Positions 33,716 through 42,847 of a stretch of 64,000 nt of DNA are shown here, piece after piece. Origin of the DNA: Mesorhizobium sp. B2-3-4 (GTDB taxonomy: Bacteria > Pseudomonadota > Alphaproteobacteria > Rhizobiales > Rhizobiaceae); the NCBI RefSeq assembly GCF_006442315.1, contig NZ_VFVY01000006.1, positions 1-64,000 on the forward strand, given 5' to 3'. Position 1 is the stretch's first letter. Every line of letters starts with the position of its first letter. A program made the position numbers and the translations under genes. Under the pieces are notes generated by a model. That model worked only from the letters and a program-made list of their open reading frames with translations, had not been told where the DNA came from and made no database searches.

Positions 33716-34171
33716 TTATGGCCTGATGAGTCCGCCATGGTATTCTAGCCGATAGACTTCCCTGTCTTCGACGTAGATACGCTCGATTCCGCGAAACCCC
33801 TCGACGCTCTCGTTGCTGTTGTCAACGTAACGGTATTGTCGAACGGTATATTCGAAAACACCGAGGAATCTGCCGAGCCCGTAGAGGGCGGACAATGCCT
33901 CCCTGATAACCGCACCGGCGGCGGTTGCGTCGATCAATTCCGGCTCGAGCACACGGCCATAGTAGTTCATGGCCCAGATAGGATCGTCATTTTTCCAGAC
34001 AAGTTCCTGTCCAAGAAAATCGGTACCGCCAAAATAGCTGTCCAGATAGCGCCAGGCGCCCCGCTTGTAGCAAATGTCATGTGAGCCTGTCCGGCATGAG
34101 GGTGACGGGCTGCCGCCTCCAACATATGTCGCTGATTTTGCTTCCACGATAAACGTCTCAAGGCCATCCAT
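33716..34171 (-). CDS. DUF5680-like hypothetical protein
   Basis: This 151-residue soluble protein starts at MDGLETFIVEAKSATYVGGG and contains DICYKRGAWRYLDSYFGGTDFLGQE and VWKNDDPIWAMNYYG. These match small DUF5680-type proteins sometimes found near XRE regulators or toxin-type genes. No function is known. Its lower GC and different codon use stand out from the neighbours and suggest transfer. Confidence 0.7.
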   Translation of the reverse strand: MDGLETFIVEAKSATYVGGGSPSPSCRTGSHDICYKRGAWRYLDSYFGGTDFLGQELVWKNDDPIWAMNYYGRVLEPELIDATAAGAVIREALSALYGLGRFLGVFEYTVRQYRYVDNSNESVEGFRGIERIYVEDREVYRLEYHGGLIRP

Positions 34172-34312
34172 GATACATCCGCTCAATGGAACATAGAAAG
34201 AACATTCCACAGATGCACAGCTCTGCCAAGAGCCGCGTTGCCAAGAATGACAAAGGCGACAACCGAATTGGATCGGGCGCCCTCCGAAGACAAAGGACGA
34301 GCGATGCCCCGT

Positions 34313-35212
34313 TCAGAACTTGCCGGTTTCCCGGAACACTTCGAAGGTCGCGCGGATGTGGTCGGCGACGGCCTTGACTGGTGCGCTGGCGTCCGGCGCC
34401 ACCACCATGGCAAGATTGTAGGTGCCGATATCGGGCATGCCGTCCTTGGGGCAGAGTTCGACCATGTCGTTGCCAAGGAACGAGCGCGGCAGCGGCGCGA
34501 CGGCGAGGTCGGCCATGATCGCGGCGCGCTGGCCGGCTGTATGTGCGCTCATATAGGCGACGCGATAGTTGCGCCCCTCGCGTCCCAGCGCATCGAGCGC
34601 GCCGGCCCGCCAGGCGCAGCCCTCCTCCCACAGCGAAACCGGCAGTGGCTCGCGCAGATGCGCGCAGCCGCCCTTGGCGCCGGCCCACACGATCGGCTCC
34701 GTCAAAAGCACCTCGGCGCCGAGCGCGCTGGTCTTGTAGGAGTTGGTCAACAGCGTGATGTCGAGCGCCCTGTCGTCCATGCGGCGGCGCAGATTGCTGC
34801 TCTGGTCGATGGTGACGTCGACGGCGATCGAGGGATGCGACTGCGCGAAACGCTTCAGCACGTGCGGCAGCACGCGCTCGCCATAATCATCCGGCGAGCC
34901 CAGCCGCACGACGCCGACAATGTCGGGAATGATGAATTTCGACACCACCTCGCGGTTGATCGACAACAGCCGGCGGGCATAGCCGAGCAGCATTTCGCCA
35001 TCGGTGGTCAGCGTCACCGAACGCGCGTCGCGCGCAAACACCGAGCGGCCGAGAATATCCTCGAGCTTCTTGATCTGCATGGAAACCGCCGACGGCGTAC
35101 GGAACACCGCATTGGCCGCGGTGGTGAAGCTGCCGGTTTCCGCAATTGCCACGAAAGTGCGCAAAACGTCGAGGTCGAGCAGCGGCAGCGGATGATTGAG
35201 TGGGGCGTTCAT
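34313..35212 (-). CDS. LysR-family transcriptional regulator
   Basis: This 299-residue protein has an N-terminal LysR helix-turn-helix (DLDVLRTFVAIAETGSFTTAANAVFRTPSAVSMQIKKLE, about residues 13-50) and a C-terminal substrate-binding-like effector domain. It is divergent from the DUF1127 gene at 35433 across 220 bp. LysR proteins usually control the divergent neighbour, so that gene is its first candidate target. The co-inducer is unknown. Confidence 0.88.
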   Translation of the reverse strand: MNAPLNHPLPLLDLDVLRTFVAIAETGSFTTAANAVFRTPSAVSMQIKKLEDILGRSVFARDARSVTLTTDGEMLLGYARRLLSINREVVSKFIIPDIVGVVRLGSPDDYGERVLPHVLKRFAQSHPSIAVDVTIDQSSNLRRRMDDRALDITLLTNSYKTSALGAEVLLTEPIVWAGAKGGCAHLREPLPVSLWEEGCAWRAGALDALGREGRNYRVAYMSAHTAGQRAAIMADLAVAPLPRSFLGNDMVELCPKDGMPDIGTYNLAMVVAPDASAPVKAVADHIRATFEVFRETGKF

Positions 35213-35432
35213 GGCGATCAGCCTTCAATTTTTCTGATACAAAGCATCATTCCATTTCGTTTGATTGAACATCAGATCAGGAGCATAGTCAACTCCATCG
35301 AAGCAGCATGCTGCCAAAAGCGGTCACCAAACGACCACGAGGCAGACCCGCATTCGACATGAAATGAAGCTGAAACAGACCTGACGTAACGCATTGCCGG
35401 CGCTTTTCGCGCGCCGCAGCAAGGAGATCGAA

Positions 35433-35618
35433 ATGTCTATCCTGTCGTCCCTCGGCCGCATCGCGACCGAATTCAGCGCGGCCCGCGCCCGCTACCAGAC
35501 CGAACGTGCCATCCGTTCCCTGCCGATCGAATTGCAGAAGGATATCGGCTGGCCCCAGGCTTCCGACACCAAGACCGGCACTCGCAACGGCATCGGATCC
35601 TGGGCTGGAGCAAAGTAG
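35433..35618 (+). CDS. DUF1127 small protein, second copy
   Basis: This 61-residue protein has the core RAIRSLPIELQKDIGWP, close to the copy at 32302. A near-ideal AAGGAG site lies 7 bp before the ATG, so it is probably strongly translated. It is followed by a terminator, so it forms a single-gene transcript. It is divergent from the LysR gene. Confidence 0.87.
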   Translation: MSILSSLGRIATEFSAARARYQTERAIRSLPIELQKDIGWPQASDTKTGTRNGIGSWAGAK

Positions 35619-35638
35619 ATCGTGTGTACCCCGTGCTG

Positions 35639-35680
35639 AAGGCCTGCCGCGCGACCGCCCGGCAGGCCTTCCCTATTTTA
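35639..35680 (+). terminator. Terminator after second DUF1127 gene
   Basis: AAGGCCTGCC (35639-35648) pairs with GGCAGGCCTT (35661-35670) around a 12-base loop. An imperfect T-rich stretch (CCCTATTTTATTTG) follows. Confidence 0.8.
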
Positions 35681-35967
35681 TTTGCATTCAAACGACTTCA
35701 GGAGCCATGCTGCCGCTGCATGGCGCATATGAGCAAGCTGCATAGCAGCACATTTTTCTAGATAACACACTGTAAATACTCATAAATATCGGATAGGCCG
35801 GCCGCAGCCCGCCCGAATATGTCGCATTCGGTGTCGCTTTTCATATCAAGCGCTTCGCTTTTGCGATTTAGTTTTTGCTCACACAAGCCTATATCACCGT
35901 CAGCAAACGAGCTGCCCCACTCCATCAAGCGAAGGCGACCCGTCTGAGCAACCGATTGGAGATGACC
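35681..35967. other. AT-rich intergenic region without a gene
   Basis: This stretch between the DUF1127 terminator and the next small gene is clearly AT-richer than its surroundings. It has short open frames only, none with a convincing ribosome binding site. It probably holds the promoter of the small gene at 35968. I see no RNA gene or repeat here. Confidence 0.5.
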
Positions 35968-36102
35968 ATGAAGCTTTTTGCCCGCCTCTTCCCCCGCCGC
36001 GAGATGAACCTGACCACGGCTCTCGAGCGTCAGCGCCTTGCCAAGACCATGCCTGGCCAGACCGGCGCCATGGCTGCCGCGCGCCTCGGCTTCGTCGCCT
36101 GA
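35968..36102 (+). CDS. Small basic protein of unknown function
   Basis: This is a 44-residue frame (MKLFARLFPRREMNLTTALERQR ...). GGAG lies 6 bp before the ATG at 35968; an ATG at 35962 is too close to that site. It is amphipathic and basic at the N-terminus, and no family is recognised. Terminators follow directly, which supports a real short transcript. Like the two DUF1127 genes, it is a small basic protein encoded alone. Confidence 0.55.
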   Translation: MKLFARLFPRREMNLTTALERQRLAKTMPGQTGAMAAARLGFVA

Positions 36103-36111
36103 GGATTTCTT

Positions 36112-36179
36112 AAGGCAGCGTTCCCTGCCGCTGCCTTGTACCTGTAGCGCCGCCTGGCTCCAGCCACGGCGGCGTTTTT
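36112..36179 (+). terminator. Tandem hairpins ending in a T run
   Basis: The first hairpin pairs AAGGCAGCG (36112-36120) with CGCTGCCTT (36129-36137). The second pairs CGCCGCC (36148-36154) with GGCGGCG (36168-36174) and is followed by TTTTT. They probably end the transcript of the small gene at 35968. Confidence 0.75.
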
Positions 36180-36256
36180 GTTGCCCCTTGGCACTGCGGA
36201 TGTCCATCGAACCGCTGGCAAGCCGCGCTGCGCCCTTCGCCGCCGGTCAATTGCCC

Positions 36257-36278
36257 ATTTGCGACCCATGTCGCAAAT
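36257..36278. promoter_or_regulatory. Perfect inverted repeat ATTTGCGAC / GTCGCAAAT
   Basis: Nine-base arms at 36257-36265 and 36270-36278 are exact complements around CCAT. The element is 104 bp before the GlxA-type regulator start. The half-site TTTGCGAC recurs in the mttB-mttC intergenic region and before the dehydrogenase gene at 42848. Confidence 0.6.
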
Positions 36279-36326
36279 ATAATCCCTCCCAGCCAGCGTA
36301 GCCGATTGACAAGCATGGTTTTTCCT

Positions 36327-36352
36327 GATGTCGCTATGCTATTCGCGACATC
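36327..36352. promoter_or_regulatory. Perfect inverted repeat GATGTCGC / GCGACATC
   Basis: Eight-base arms at 36327-36334 and 36345-36352 flank a 10-bp spacer, one helical turn centre to centre plus. It lies 30 bp before the GTG of the GlxA-type regulator and is well placed for autoregulation. It shares the GTCGC/GCGAC core with the site at 36257. Confidence 0.6.
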
Positions 36353-36382
36353 CTGTTCGCGCCATGGCCAGATGAGGTTCCC

Positions 36383-37384
36383 GTGAACGCCGTCAAGCAT
36401 CCGATCAAGCGATCGTTTGTGTTCTTCCTTGTCCCCGACTTCACCATGATCGCTTTTGCGACCGCGCTGGACCCGCTGCGCTCCGCCAACCGCATGCTTG
36501 GCTACGAGGCCTATCGCTGGCGCCTCGCCAGCATCGATGGCAAGCCGGTGCGCGCCTCGAACGGTGTCGAATGCGCGGTCAACACCTCGCTCGAGGAGGA
36601 GCGCAAGAAGATGGCGGGGCCCGATCGCCCCAACATGGCCATCGTCTGCAGCGGCACCAATGTCGAGCGCTATCAGAACAAGTCCGCCTTTGCCTGGCTG
36701 CGCGAAGAGTACAATCGCGGCGTCGCCGTCGGCGGCCTGTGTACCGGTGCGCATATCCTCGCCGCCGCCGGGCTGCTGTCGAACAAGCGCTGCGCCATCC
36801 ATTGGGAGAACCTGCCGGGCTTTTCCGAGGCTTTCCCGAAGGCCAATGTTTTCGCAGACCTCTTCGAGATCGACCAGAACATCTACACCTGCGCCGGCGG
36901 CACCGCCGCGCTCGACATGATGCTGAAGCTGATCGGCGACGATTTCGACGAAAACCTCGTCAACCGCGTCTGCGAGCAGGTGCTGACCGACCGCGTGCGC
37001 AGCCCGACCGACCGCCAACGCCTGCCGCTGCGCGCGCGCCTCGGCGTGCAGAACTCGAAAGTGCTGACCATCATCGAACTGATGGAGGCCAATCTGTCCG
37101 AGCCGCTGTCGCTGATCGAGATCGCCGACCATGTCGACCTGTCGCGACGCCAGATCGAGCGCCTGTTCCGCACCGAGATGGGCCGCTCGCCTGCCCGCTA
37201 TTACTTGGAAATCCGGCTCGACCGGGCCAGGCATCTCCTGATCCAGTCGTCGATGCCGGTGGTCGAGGTGGCTGTCGCCTGCGGTTTCGTCTCGGCCTCG
37301 CATTTCTCGAAATGCTACCGCGAGCTCTACGCCCGCTCGCCACAGCAGGAGCGCGTCGACCGCAAGCAGTTGCTGGCTGCGTGA
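36383..37384 (+). CDS. GlxA-family AraC-type regulator (GbdR/SouR-like layout)
   Basis: The protein has 333 residues: an N-terminal DJ-1/PfpI-like domain with C120 in GGLCTGAHIL, then two AraC-type helix-turn-helix motifs (about 230-325; LIEIADHVDLSRRQIERLF, VVEVAVACGFVSASHFSKCYR). This is the architecture of GbdR, SouR and CdhR, which sense glycine betaine/dimethylglycine, sarcosine and carnitine in Pseudomonas. It uses a GTG start with GAGG upstream. Two perfect inverted repeats precede it. Given the surrounding genes it is the best candidate regulator of the methyl-transfer and dehydrogenase genes; this is inference. Confidence 0.88.
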   Translation: MNAVKHPIKRSFVFFLVPDFTMIAFATALDPLRSANRMLGYEAYRWRLASIDGKPVRASNGVECAVNTSLEEERKKMAGPDRPNMAIVCSGTNVERYQNKSAFAWLREEYNRGVAVGGLCTGAHILAAAGLLSNKRCAIHWENLPGFSEAFPKANVFADLFEIDQNIYTCAGGTAALDMMLKLIGDDFDENLVNRVCEQVLTDRVRSPTDRQRLPLRARLGVQNSKVLTIIELMEANLSEPLSLIEIADHVDLSRRQIERLFRTEMGRSPARYYLEIRLDRARHLLIQSSMPVVEVAVACGFVSASHFSKCYRELYARSPQQERVDRKQLLAA

Positions 37385-37415
37385 TTCGACAGGTTACGGC
37401 TCAAGTTTCGGCCGG

Positions 37416-38210
37416 CTACACCTGCGCGGTCCGCATCGCCTCGACGCGGATGTCCTCGGTCAGCTGTGCCTTCAGCGTCGAGAATTCCGGGCTGGTCTTG
37501 AGCGTGTAGTGCCTGGGATGCGGCAGGTCGATGGCGACATCCGATTTGATGCGGCCGGGCCGCGCCGTCATTACGATCACGCGCGAGGCCATGAAGATCG
37601 CCTCCTCGATGTCGTGGGTGACGAACAGCACCGTCTTCTTGCGCCGTTCCCAGATGCCGAGCAGCAATTCCTGCATCAAACCACGCGTCTGGTTGTCCAG
37701 CGCCCCGAACGGCTCGTCCAGCAGCAGGATTTCCGGATCGTTGGCCAGCGCGCGGGCGATCGCGGTGCGCTGCTGCATGCCGCCGGAAAGCTGTTTCGGC
37801 CAATGATTCTCGAACCCCTTCAGCCCGACGAGGTCGACATAGGAGGCTACGATCCCGTCCCGCTCCTTCTCCGCCATGCCGCGCTCACGCAAGCCGAATG
37901 CGATGTTTTCGGCGACCGTCAGCCAGGGAAACAGCGTGTAGGACTGGAAGACCATGCCGCGATCCGGCCCTGGTCGCGTCACCGCCTTGCCGTCGAGCAG
38001 CACGCGGCCCTCGCTCGGCGCTTCCAGGCCGGCGACGATCCTCAGCAGTGTCGACTTTCCGCAGCCGGACGGCCCCAGAATGGTGATGAAATCATTCGCC
38101 GCGACCGTCAGGTCCACCGGCATCAGCGCCTTGACGGGCTCCCCGCCCCGCACACCTGCAAAAGTCCGCGAAACGCCCTCTATGAGAAGCTTGATCACGC
38201 CAGGCTCCAT
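37416..38210 (-). CDS. ABC transporter ATPase, taurine/nitrate/sulfonate type
   Basis: The protein has 264 residues with Walker A GPSGCGKST (46-54), signature LSGGMQQR, Walker B ILLLDEPFGALD and a switch His. It resembles TauB/SsuB/NrtD ATPases. Its start overlaps the permease gene by 16 bp, making a binding protein-permease-ATPase operon read from 39984 down to 37416. Confidence 0.9.
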   Translation of the reverse strand: MEPGVIKLLIEGVSRTFAGVRGGEPVKALMPVDLTVAANDFITILGPSGCGKSTLLRIVAGLEAPSEGRVLLDGKAVTRPGPDRGMVFQSYTLFPWLTVAENIAFGLRERGMAEKERDGIVASYVDLVGLKGFENHWPKQLSGGMQQRTAIARALANDPEILLLDEPFGALDNQTRGLMQELLLGIWERRKKTVLFVTHDIEEAIFMASRVIVMTARPGRIKSDVAIDLPHPRHYTLKTSPEFSTLKAQLTEDIRVEAMRTAQV

Positions 38211-38968
38211 GGAAAGAGCCAGCGGTTGAAAGCCTTGAAGGCGAAGTCCGACAGCAGTCCGATCAAACCGATGACGATGATGCCGAAGATGATCTGCCCG
38301 GTCGCCAGCCGCGACTGGCTGTTGATGATCATGTAGCCGATGCCTGAGGAAGAGCCGATGAGTTCGGCGACGATGACATAGGTCCAGGCCCAGCCAAGCA
38401 CCAGCCGCAGCGTCTCGGCGATCTCGGGCGCATTGGCGGGCATGATCACCCGCCTGACGATGCCGTTGTTTGTCGAGCCCAGAGTATAGGCGGCCTCGAC
38501 CAGGTCGCGCCGCGTCGACCCGACCTTGACGGCGATGATCAGGATGATCTGGAACACCGAGCCGACGAAGATGACCAGCAGCTTTTCCAGTTCACCAATG
38601 CCGGCCCACAGGATGAGCAGCGGAATGAAGGCCGAGGCCGGCAGGTAGCGGGCAAAGGAGACGAACGGCTCCAGAAACGCCTCTACCGGCTTCCAGGCGC
38701 CCATGGCGATGCCGAGCGGCACCGCGACCACCGACGCCAGCACAAAGCCCCCGAACACACGCCAGATTGTGATCAGTATGTCGAGCCAGAAACGATCCTC
38801 GACCAGCAGCCGCCAACCATCCCTCAGCATCGACAGCGGGTCGGCCAGGAAGATGCGGTTGACGTGGCCGCCAAGCGTGATCCAGGCCCAGAAGGCCACG
38901 AACAGCAGGAAAAAGGAAATGCCGAGCACGGTTCGCAGGCCCGGCGAGACAGGATGCAAGGGGCGCAT
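38195..38968 (-). CDS. ABC transporter permease, taurine/nitrate/sulfonate type
   Basis: This 257-residue protein has about six hydrophobic segments and the EAA-type loop (EAAYTLGSTNNGIVRRVIMPANAPEI). It is of the TauC/SsuC family. It is the middle gene of the operon, 68 bp after the binding-protein gene and overlapping the ATPase gene. Confidence 0.88.
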   Translation of the reverse strand: MRPLHPVSPGLRTVLGISFFLLFVAFWAWITLGGHVNRIFLADPLSMLRDGWRLLVEDRFWLDILITIWRVFGGFVLASVVAVPLGIAMGAWKPVEAFLEPFVSFARYLPASAFIPLLILWAGIGELEKLLVIFVGSVFQIILIIAVKVGSTRRDLVEAAYTLGSTNNGIVRRVIMPANAPEIAETLRLVLGWAWTYVIVAELIGSSSGIGYMIINSQSRLATGQIIFGIIVIGLIGLLSDFAFKAFNRWLFPWSLA

Positions 38969-39036
38969 CTTCGACCTTTGTCAACGGCAAGGCGGCGGCG
39001 CCGGGCGCCACCGCGCTCTGCCCAGGGGTTGAACCG

Positions 39037-39984
39037 TCAGTTCGCCACGGCGCTGGTGTCGGCCAGCGTGGTGACGTCCGGCGCCTCCTTGATCAGCCCC
39101 ATCTGCAGCAGCAGTTCGCCGGCGGTCTTGGAAAAATCGGGGAATTCCTTGGTGAAGAACTCCTTGTTCTCCGCCTTGTCGGCCCATTTCAGGTACTTCG
39201 CCGAATCCTCGAATTCCTTGGCCGACTGTTTCACGTCCGCACCCATGATCTCGTAGGATTTCTGCGGATCCTTCTTGATCAGGTCGAGCGCGTCGAAATA
39301 GCTGTCGGCCAGCGCCTTGGCCGCGTCGGGATTGGCCTTGAGGAATTCGGGCGTGCAACCGACCGTGTCGAGAACCATGGGATAGTCGAGCGTGGTCGCC
39401 AGGATATGGCCCTGGTCGGCCTTGTCGCGAACCGCCGAGATGAAGGGCTCATAGGTGACCGCGGCATCGTTCTGGCCGGCCAGGAAGGCCTGCGCCGCCG
39501 CGTCCGGCTCCAGATTGACCACCGTCACATCCTTGGTCGACATGCCGTTCTTGTTCAGCACCCAGGCCAGCAGGAAATAGGGCGACGTGCCCGGCGCCGA
39601 GGACGCGACGGTCTTGCCCTTGAGGTCGGCGACGCTCTTGATGTCGTTGCGCACCACGATGCCGTCGGCACCATAGGATTTGTCGAGCTGGAAGATCTGT
39701 TTGGTCGTCACTCCGCTGGCATTCCACACCAGCCAGGTCTCCACCGTGGTGGCGGCGCATTGCAGGTCGCCGCTGGCGATGGCGAGGGGGCGGCTGGCCT
39801 GCGGCACCTTCTTCAAGGTGACGTCGAGGCCGTGTTTCTCGAACAGCCCTGCCTGCTTGGCAAGCGTCAGCGGCGCAAAGCCGGTCCAGCCGCTGATGCC
39901 GATGGTGAGGGATGTGGCGGCCATCGCCGGCGCCGAGAGACCCGCGGCAAGTGTCAATGTCGCGGCAAAAACAATATTTTTCAT
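39037..39984 (-). CDS. ABC transporter substrate-binding protein, taurine/nitrate type
   Basis: The protein has 315 residues with a signal peptide (MKNIVFAATLTLAAGLSAPAMA), then an NMT1/SsuA-like fold: GISGWTGFAPLTLAKQAGLFEKHGL, and APGTSPYFLLAW in the hinge-side lobe. AGGGGAA lies before the ATG at 39984. The ligand could be a sulfonate, an amine or a pyrimidine precursor. It lies beside the GlxA-type regulator gene, convergent with it, so uptake of a methylated amine is possible but not shown by motif. Confidence 0.87.
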   Translation of the reverse strand: MKNIVFAATLTLAAGLSAPAMAATSLTIGISGWTGFAPLTLAKQAGLFEKHGLDVTLKKVPQASRPLAIASGDLQCAATTVETWLVWNASGVTTKQIFQLDKSYGADGIVVRNDIKSVADLKGKTVASSAPGTSPYFLLAWVLNKNGMSTKDVTVVNLEPDAAAQAFLAGQNDAAVTYEPFISAVRDKADQGHILATTLDYPMVLDTVGCTPEFLKANPDAAKALADSYFDALDLIKKDPQKSYEIMGADVKQSAKEFEDSAKYLKWADKAENKEFFTKEFPDFSKTAGELLLQMGLIKEAPDVTTLADTSAVAN

Positions 39985-40125
39985 AAGAGTTCCCCTTTTG
40001 TTTCTATGAGGGAAATTGTTCACAGACGCCAACCGGCTTGTCAATCAACAGGAATGTGTTCAGTCCCGGCACGGATTGTTTGCCGGCTCTGGCTCGTCGT
40101 TCTGGAAGACCATGCCAGCTTCCCG

Positions 40126-40920
40126 CTAGTGTCGCGGCGAGCCAAGCAGAAGGATCGGGCAGCGATCCGCGACCGGATAGCTCCCACTCGGCACCAGACG
40201 GACATCGGCGAAATAACGCGAAGCCTCGGCTACGTGAATGGCTTCGTTGAGCCAGCAACAGATCGTCTCGGAGCCCCGGTAAAGCTCGATGAAGCTGAAG
40301 GCGTCCGGCGGCCACCCGCCCGCCGCCATCAAATCCTTCCGATCGCCGAACATCTCGTCGATGGCATCCAGAACAGCCGACATCTTCAAGCCATAGTCGG
40401 GCGCCGCGGCAGGAAGCGACAGCGCGCTGCGCAGAACGATCTCGGCGAGCGCCATTACCCTGCCACTCAGCGCATCGGCCCTTATTGCATCGAGCGGCTC
40501 GCTCCTGGCCGGGCGCGCGAAAAGCCGGATGCCCGCGCGACCGCCCGGTCTCAGCACCCTGGCCATTTCCTCCAGGCACCGAAGCCGCTGGGCCTCGCTC
40601 GTCACCGCCGAAAGACAGCCGTCACCGACAATGGCATCGAGGCTCTTGTCCGGCAATGGAAGATCGAGCCAGTTTCCCAGAACGGCCTTGCGAGTGGCGT
40701 CGTCGCCAATCCACAGCGCACCGATCATATGCGGGTTGGCATCGATCGCCACCAGTGACTTGCCGAGCCTGGCCAGTTCCGGCGTGACGCCAAGAAGCGC
40801 CATCTCCGCGCCATCCGTATCGATCTGACGCTTCAGCACGCCGACGACATCCGGGGGCGGCCGCAGAGGCGCTTTTATGAGATCCCATGTCCGGAACAGG
40901 TTGGCCCACAGGTCGGACAT
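40126..40920 (-). CDS. SAM-dependent methyltransferase (class I)
   Basis: This 264-residue protein has a methyltransferase-11-like core: LVAIDANPHMIG (motif I acid), DKSLDAIVGDG and a CLEEMARVLRPGGR post-motif. The usual Gly-rich motif I (GxGxG) is weak. The substrate is unknown. It is divergent from an ATP-grasp gene across 89 bp, which hints at a shared pathway. Confidence 0.75.
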   Translation of the reverse strand: MSDLWANLFRTWDLIKAPLRPPPDVVGVLKRQIDTDGAEMALLGVTPELARLGKSLVAIDANPHMIGALWIGDDATRKAVLGNWLDLPLPDKSLDAIVGDGCLSAVTSEAQRLRCLEEMARVLRPGGRAGIRLFARPARSEPLDAIRADALSGRVMALAEIVLRSALSLPAAAPDYGLKMSAVLDAIDEMFGDRKDLMAAGGWPPDAFSFIELYRGSETICCWLNEAIHVAEASRYFADVRLVPSGSYPVADRCPILLLGSPRH

Positions 40921-41009
40921 GCCCTCTCCCCCGTTGTCTCACGCACTTTGCCCCGGCAGAATCCTGTATATTATCATCTGCTGAAGTGAAAGACGGCCGG
41001 GGGGCCTGA

Positions 41010-41858
41010 ATGGCGCACATCGTAGTGATCACGCATGAGTACGATCGGTTGGTCGAGCGAAAGTTCTTCCGGCGATCCGACAGCGGCTATATGATCCATG
41101 CAGTCCTCGAAGACCTGCGCTCACGCGGCCACACGTGGACGATCGCGCACGGCCCTTCGAACACGATAAAGGGGGATGTCGCGGTCCTGCACGTGGACGC
41201 CACGCGCGTCGATCCTGCCTATGTCGAATATGGAAGCCGCTTTCCGCTATGCCTCAATCTTGCGGTGACCGACATCTCGAAGGGGCGGATCAGCGAAGCG
41301 AGAGTAGCCCCTGGTGACGGATGGACAGGACCGATCATCGTCAAACCGCTCCTGAACAGCGGTGGCGTGCCGGAAGAACGTCTCAATCGCCGAGCCCTGC
41401 GGGTGGGCAAGCCGCTGCCCTTTCCCACCGCCAAAGTCATGAAAGAGTACCGGGTGTTTGACCGGGCGCCGGAGGTGCCCCCGGGTTTCTTCGCCGACCC
41501 TGACCTTCTCGTCGAACGGTTCATGCCCGAAGTAGAGGAAGACGGTTTCGCATTGCGCTTCTGGGTTTTTTGCGGCGACTATGATTTTTGCGGGCGCTTT
41601 ATTTCACGCACCTCCATGGTCAAGGGCCCTGGCGTGTTCCGCAGCGAGCGTTGTCCTGTCCCTGAAGACCTGCGCCTTCGCCGCGAGCAGTTGGGCTTTG
41701 ATTACGGCAAATTCGATTTTGCCGTGCATGATGGCAAGTCCTACCTGATGGACGCCAACAAAACGCCGGGAAGAGTCCCCAAATCGGCAGGCGAAGTCGC
41801 CTCGATGACTGGCATGGCCAGCGCATTCGAAAAAATGATCCGAAACGTGCTCGGCTGA
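41010..41858 (+). CDS. ATP-grasp-like protein
   Basis: This 282-residue protein has a segment GPIIVKPLLNSGG that fits the ATP-grasp first Lys region, and near its C-terminus GKFDFAVHDGKSYLMDANKTPG, which fits the metal/ATP-binding Asp-Asn strand. ATP-grasp enzymes ligate a carboxylate to an amine or thiol via an acyl-phosphate. Lower GC than average and no named family suggest an accessory origin. It is paired divergently with a methyltransferase gene. Confidence 0.6.
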   Translation: MAHIVVITHEYDRLVERKFFRRSDSGYMIHAVLEDLRSRGHTWTIAHGPSNTIKGDVAVLHVDATRVDPAYVEYGSRFPLCLNLAVTDISKGRISEARVAPGDGWTGPIIVKPLLNSGGVPEERLNRRALRVGKPLPFPTAKVMKEYRVFDRAPEVPPGFFADPDLLVERFMPEVEEDGFALRFWVFCGDYDFCGRFISRTSMVKGPGVFRSERCPVPEDLRLRREQLGFDYGKFDFAVHDGKSYLMDANKTPGRVPKSAGEVASMTGMASAFEKMIRNVLG

Positions 41859-41904
41859 ATTTCCCCGACATCGATACGTGGGCAAGATGACGGCGCCGCG
41901 CAAC

Positions 41905-42753
41905 TCAGCGGCTGTCGGGCGCCCAGCTACGGTTACGCCACATTTTCTCGCCGATCTGGCAGTCGGCGGCGGGCTTGTCCTGCGCCAGCACAACTGGCGG
42001 ATGCGCGGCCTCTTCAGCCGCCCATTGCAGCGAGGCCGGGCCGGCGAGCTCCAGTACCAGCTTGCGGCGGATGGCTTCGGGAAATTGCGTCCAGTCATTG
42101 ACCGGAATCATGAAAGCGCCGGGCCCGCCGATGACGCAGTCGCTGTAATAGCGGTCGAGATCGCCAACGTCATAGGCACCGGAAAAGCCGCCTCGGGTCA
42201 TCAGCGGCAGGCCGTTGATGATGATGCCTTGCCTGACCACGCCGTCGCGGGCGAAATTGACCGGCGCGCCCTGGTTGTTCGGTCCGTCGCCCGAAATATC
42301 GATGACGCGCTTGGTTCCCCGGTAGCCGCTTTCGGCGAAAAGGTCGCTGCCGAATTCCAGCGCGCCGGAGATCGAGGTGCGTCGCGCGCTATTGGGCGGC
42401 TGGGCGGACAATTGCGCGACCACGCTTTCGGCGTCCGCCCGGCTCGCAATCACCGTCCACGGCACGATGACGCGTTGCCAACTTGTGCCCGCCCATTCGA
42501 CATAGGTGACGGCGATCTTGCCATAGGCGCCATCGGCGATTGCCTGCAGCACATTGTCATGGGTCAGGGCCGCGGCGTAACCATGGCGCTGGATCTCCAG
42601 CTCGTCCGCCGACATCGACAGCGATACGTCCACCGCGAGCACCAGTTCGACATCGACCGGCTCGTCGGCACGGGATGCCGGCGCCAGCCAGAGCGTCAGC
42701 GCCAGTGCGGCACAGCCGGAAAGCAGATGTCTTGCACCGGGAAAAGCAGACAT
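41905..42753 (-). CDS. DUF1194 secreted VWA-like protein
   Basis: The protein has 282 residues with a signal peptide (HLLSGCAALALTLWLAPASRA), then a VWA fold with MIDAS start VLAVDVSLSM and RVIDISGDGPNN. It matches DUF1194, common in rhizobia, periplasmic and of unknown function. It is the second window member with a metal-binding VWA site, besides 14036. Confidence 0.85.
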   Translation of the reverse strand: MSAFPGARHLLSGCAALALTLWLAPASRADEPVDVELVLAVDVSLSMSADELEIQRHGYAAALTHDNVLQAIADGAYGKIAVTYVEWAGTSWQRVIVPWTVIASRADAESVVAQLSAQPPNSARRTSISGALEFGSDLFAESGYRGTKRVIDISGDGPNNQGAPVNFARDGVVRQGIIINGLPLMTRGGFSGAYDVGDLDRYYSDCVIGGPGAFMIPVNDWTQFPEAIRRKLVLELAGPASLQWAAEEAAHPPVVLAQDKPAADCQIGEKMWRNRSWAPDSR

Positions 42754-42783
42754 GACGCGAGGGTAAGCCAGAATCGCCCACCG

Positions 42784-42814
42784 AAAAAGAAAAAAGCCCG
42801 GCCGGAGCCGGGCT
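42784..42814 (-). terminator. Terminator of the dehydrogenase gene
   Basis: On the minus strand, AGCCCGGC pairs with GCCGGGCT (42795-42814) around a 4-base loop, followed by a T-rich run. It lies 34 bp past the stop at 42848. Confidence 0.88.
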
Positions 42815-42847
42815 GATCCAAACTATTCGAGCGCCGATGCCAGGCGA

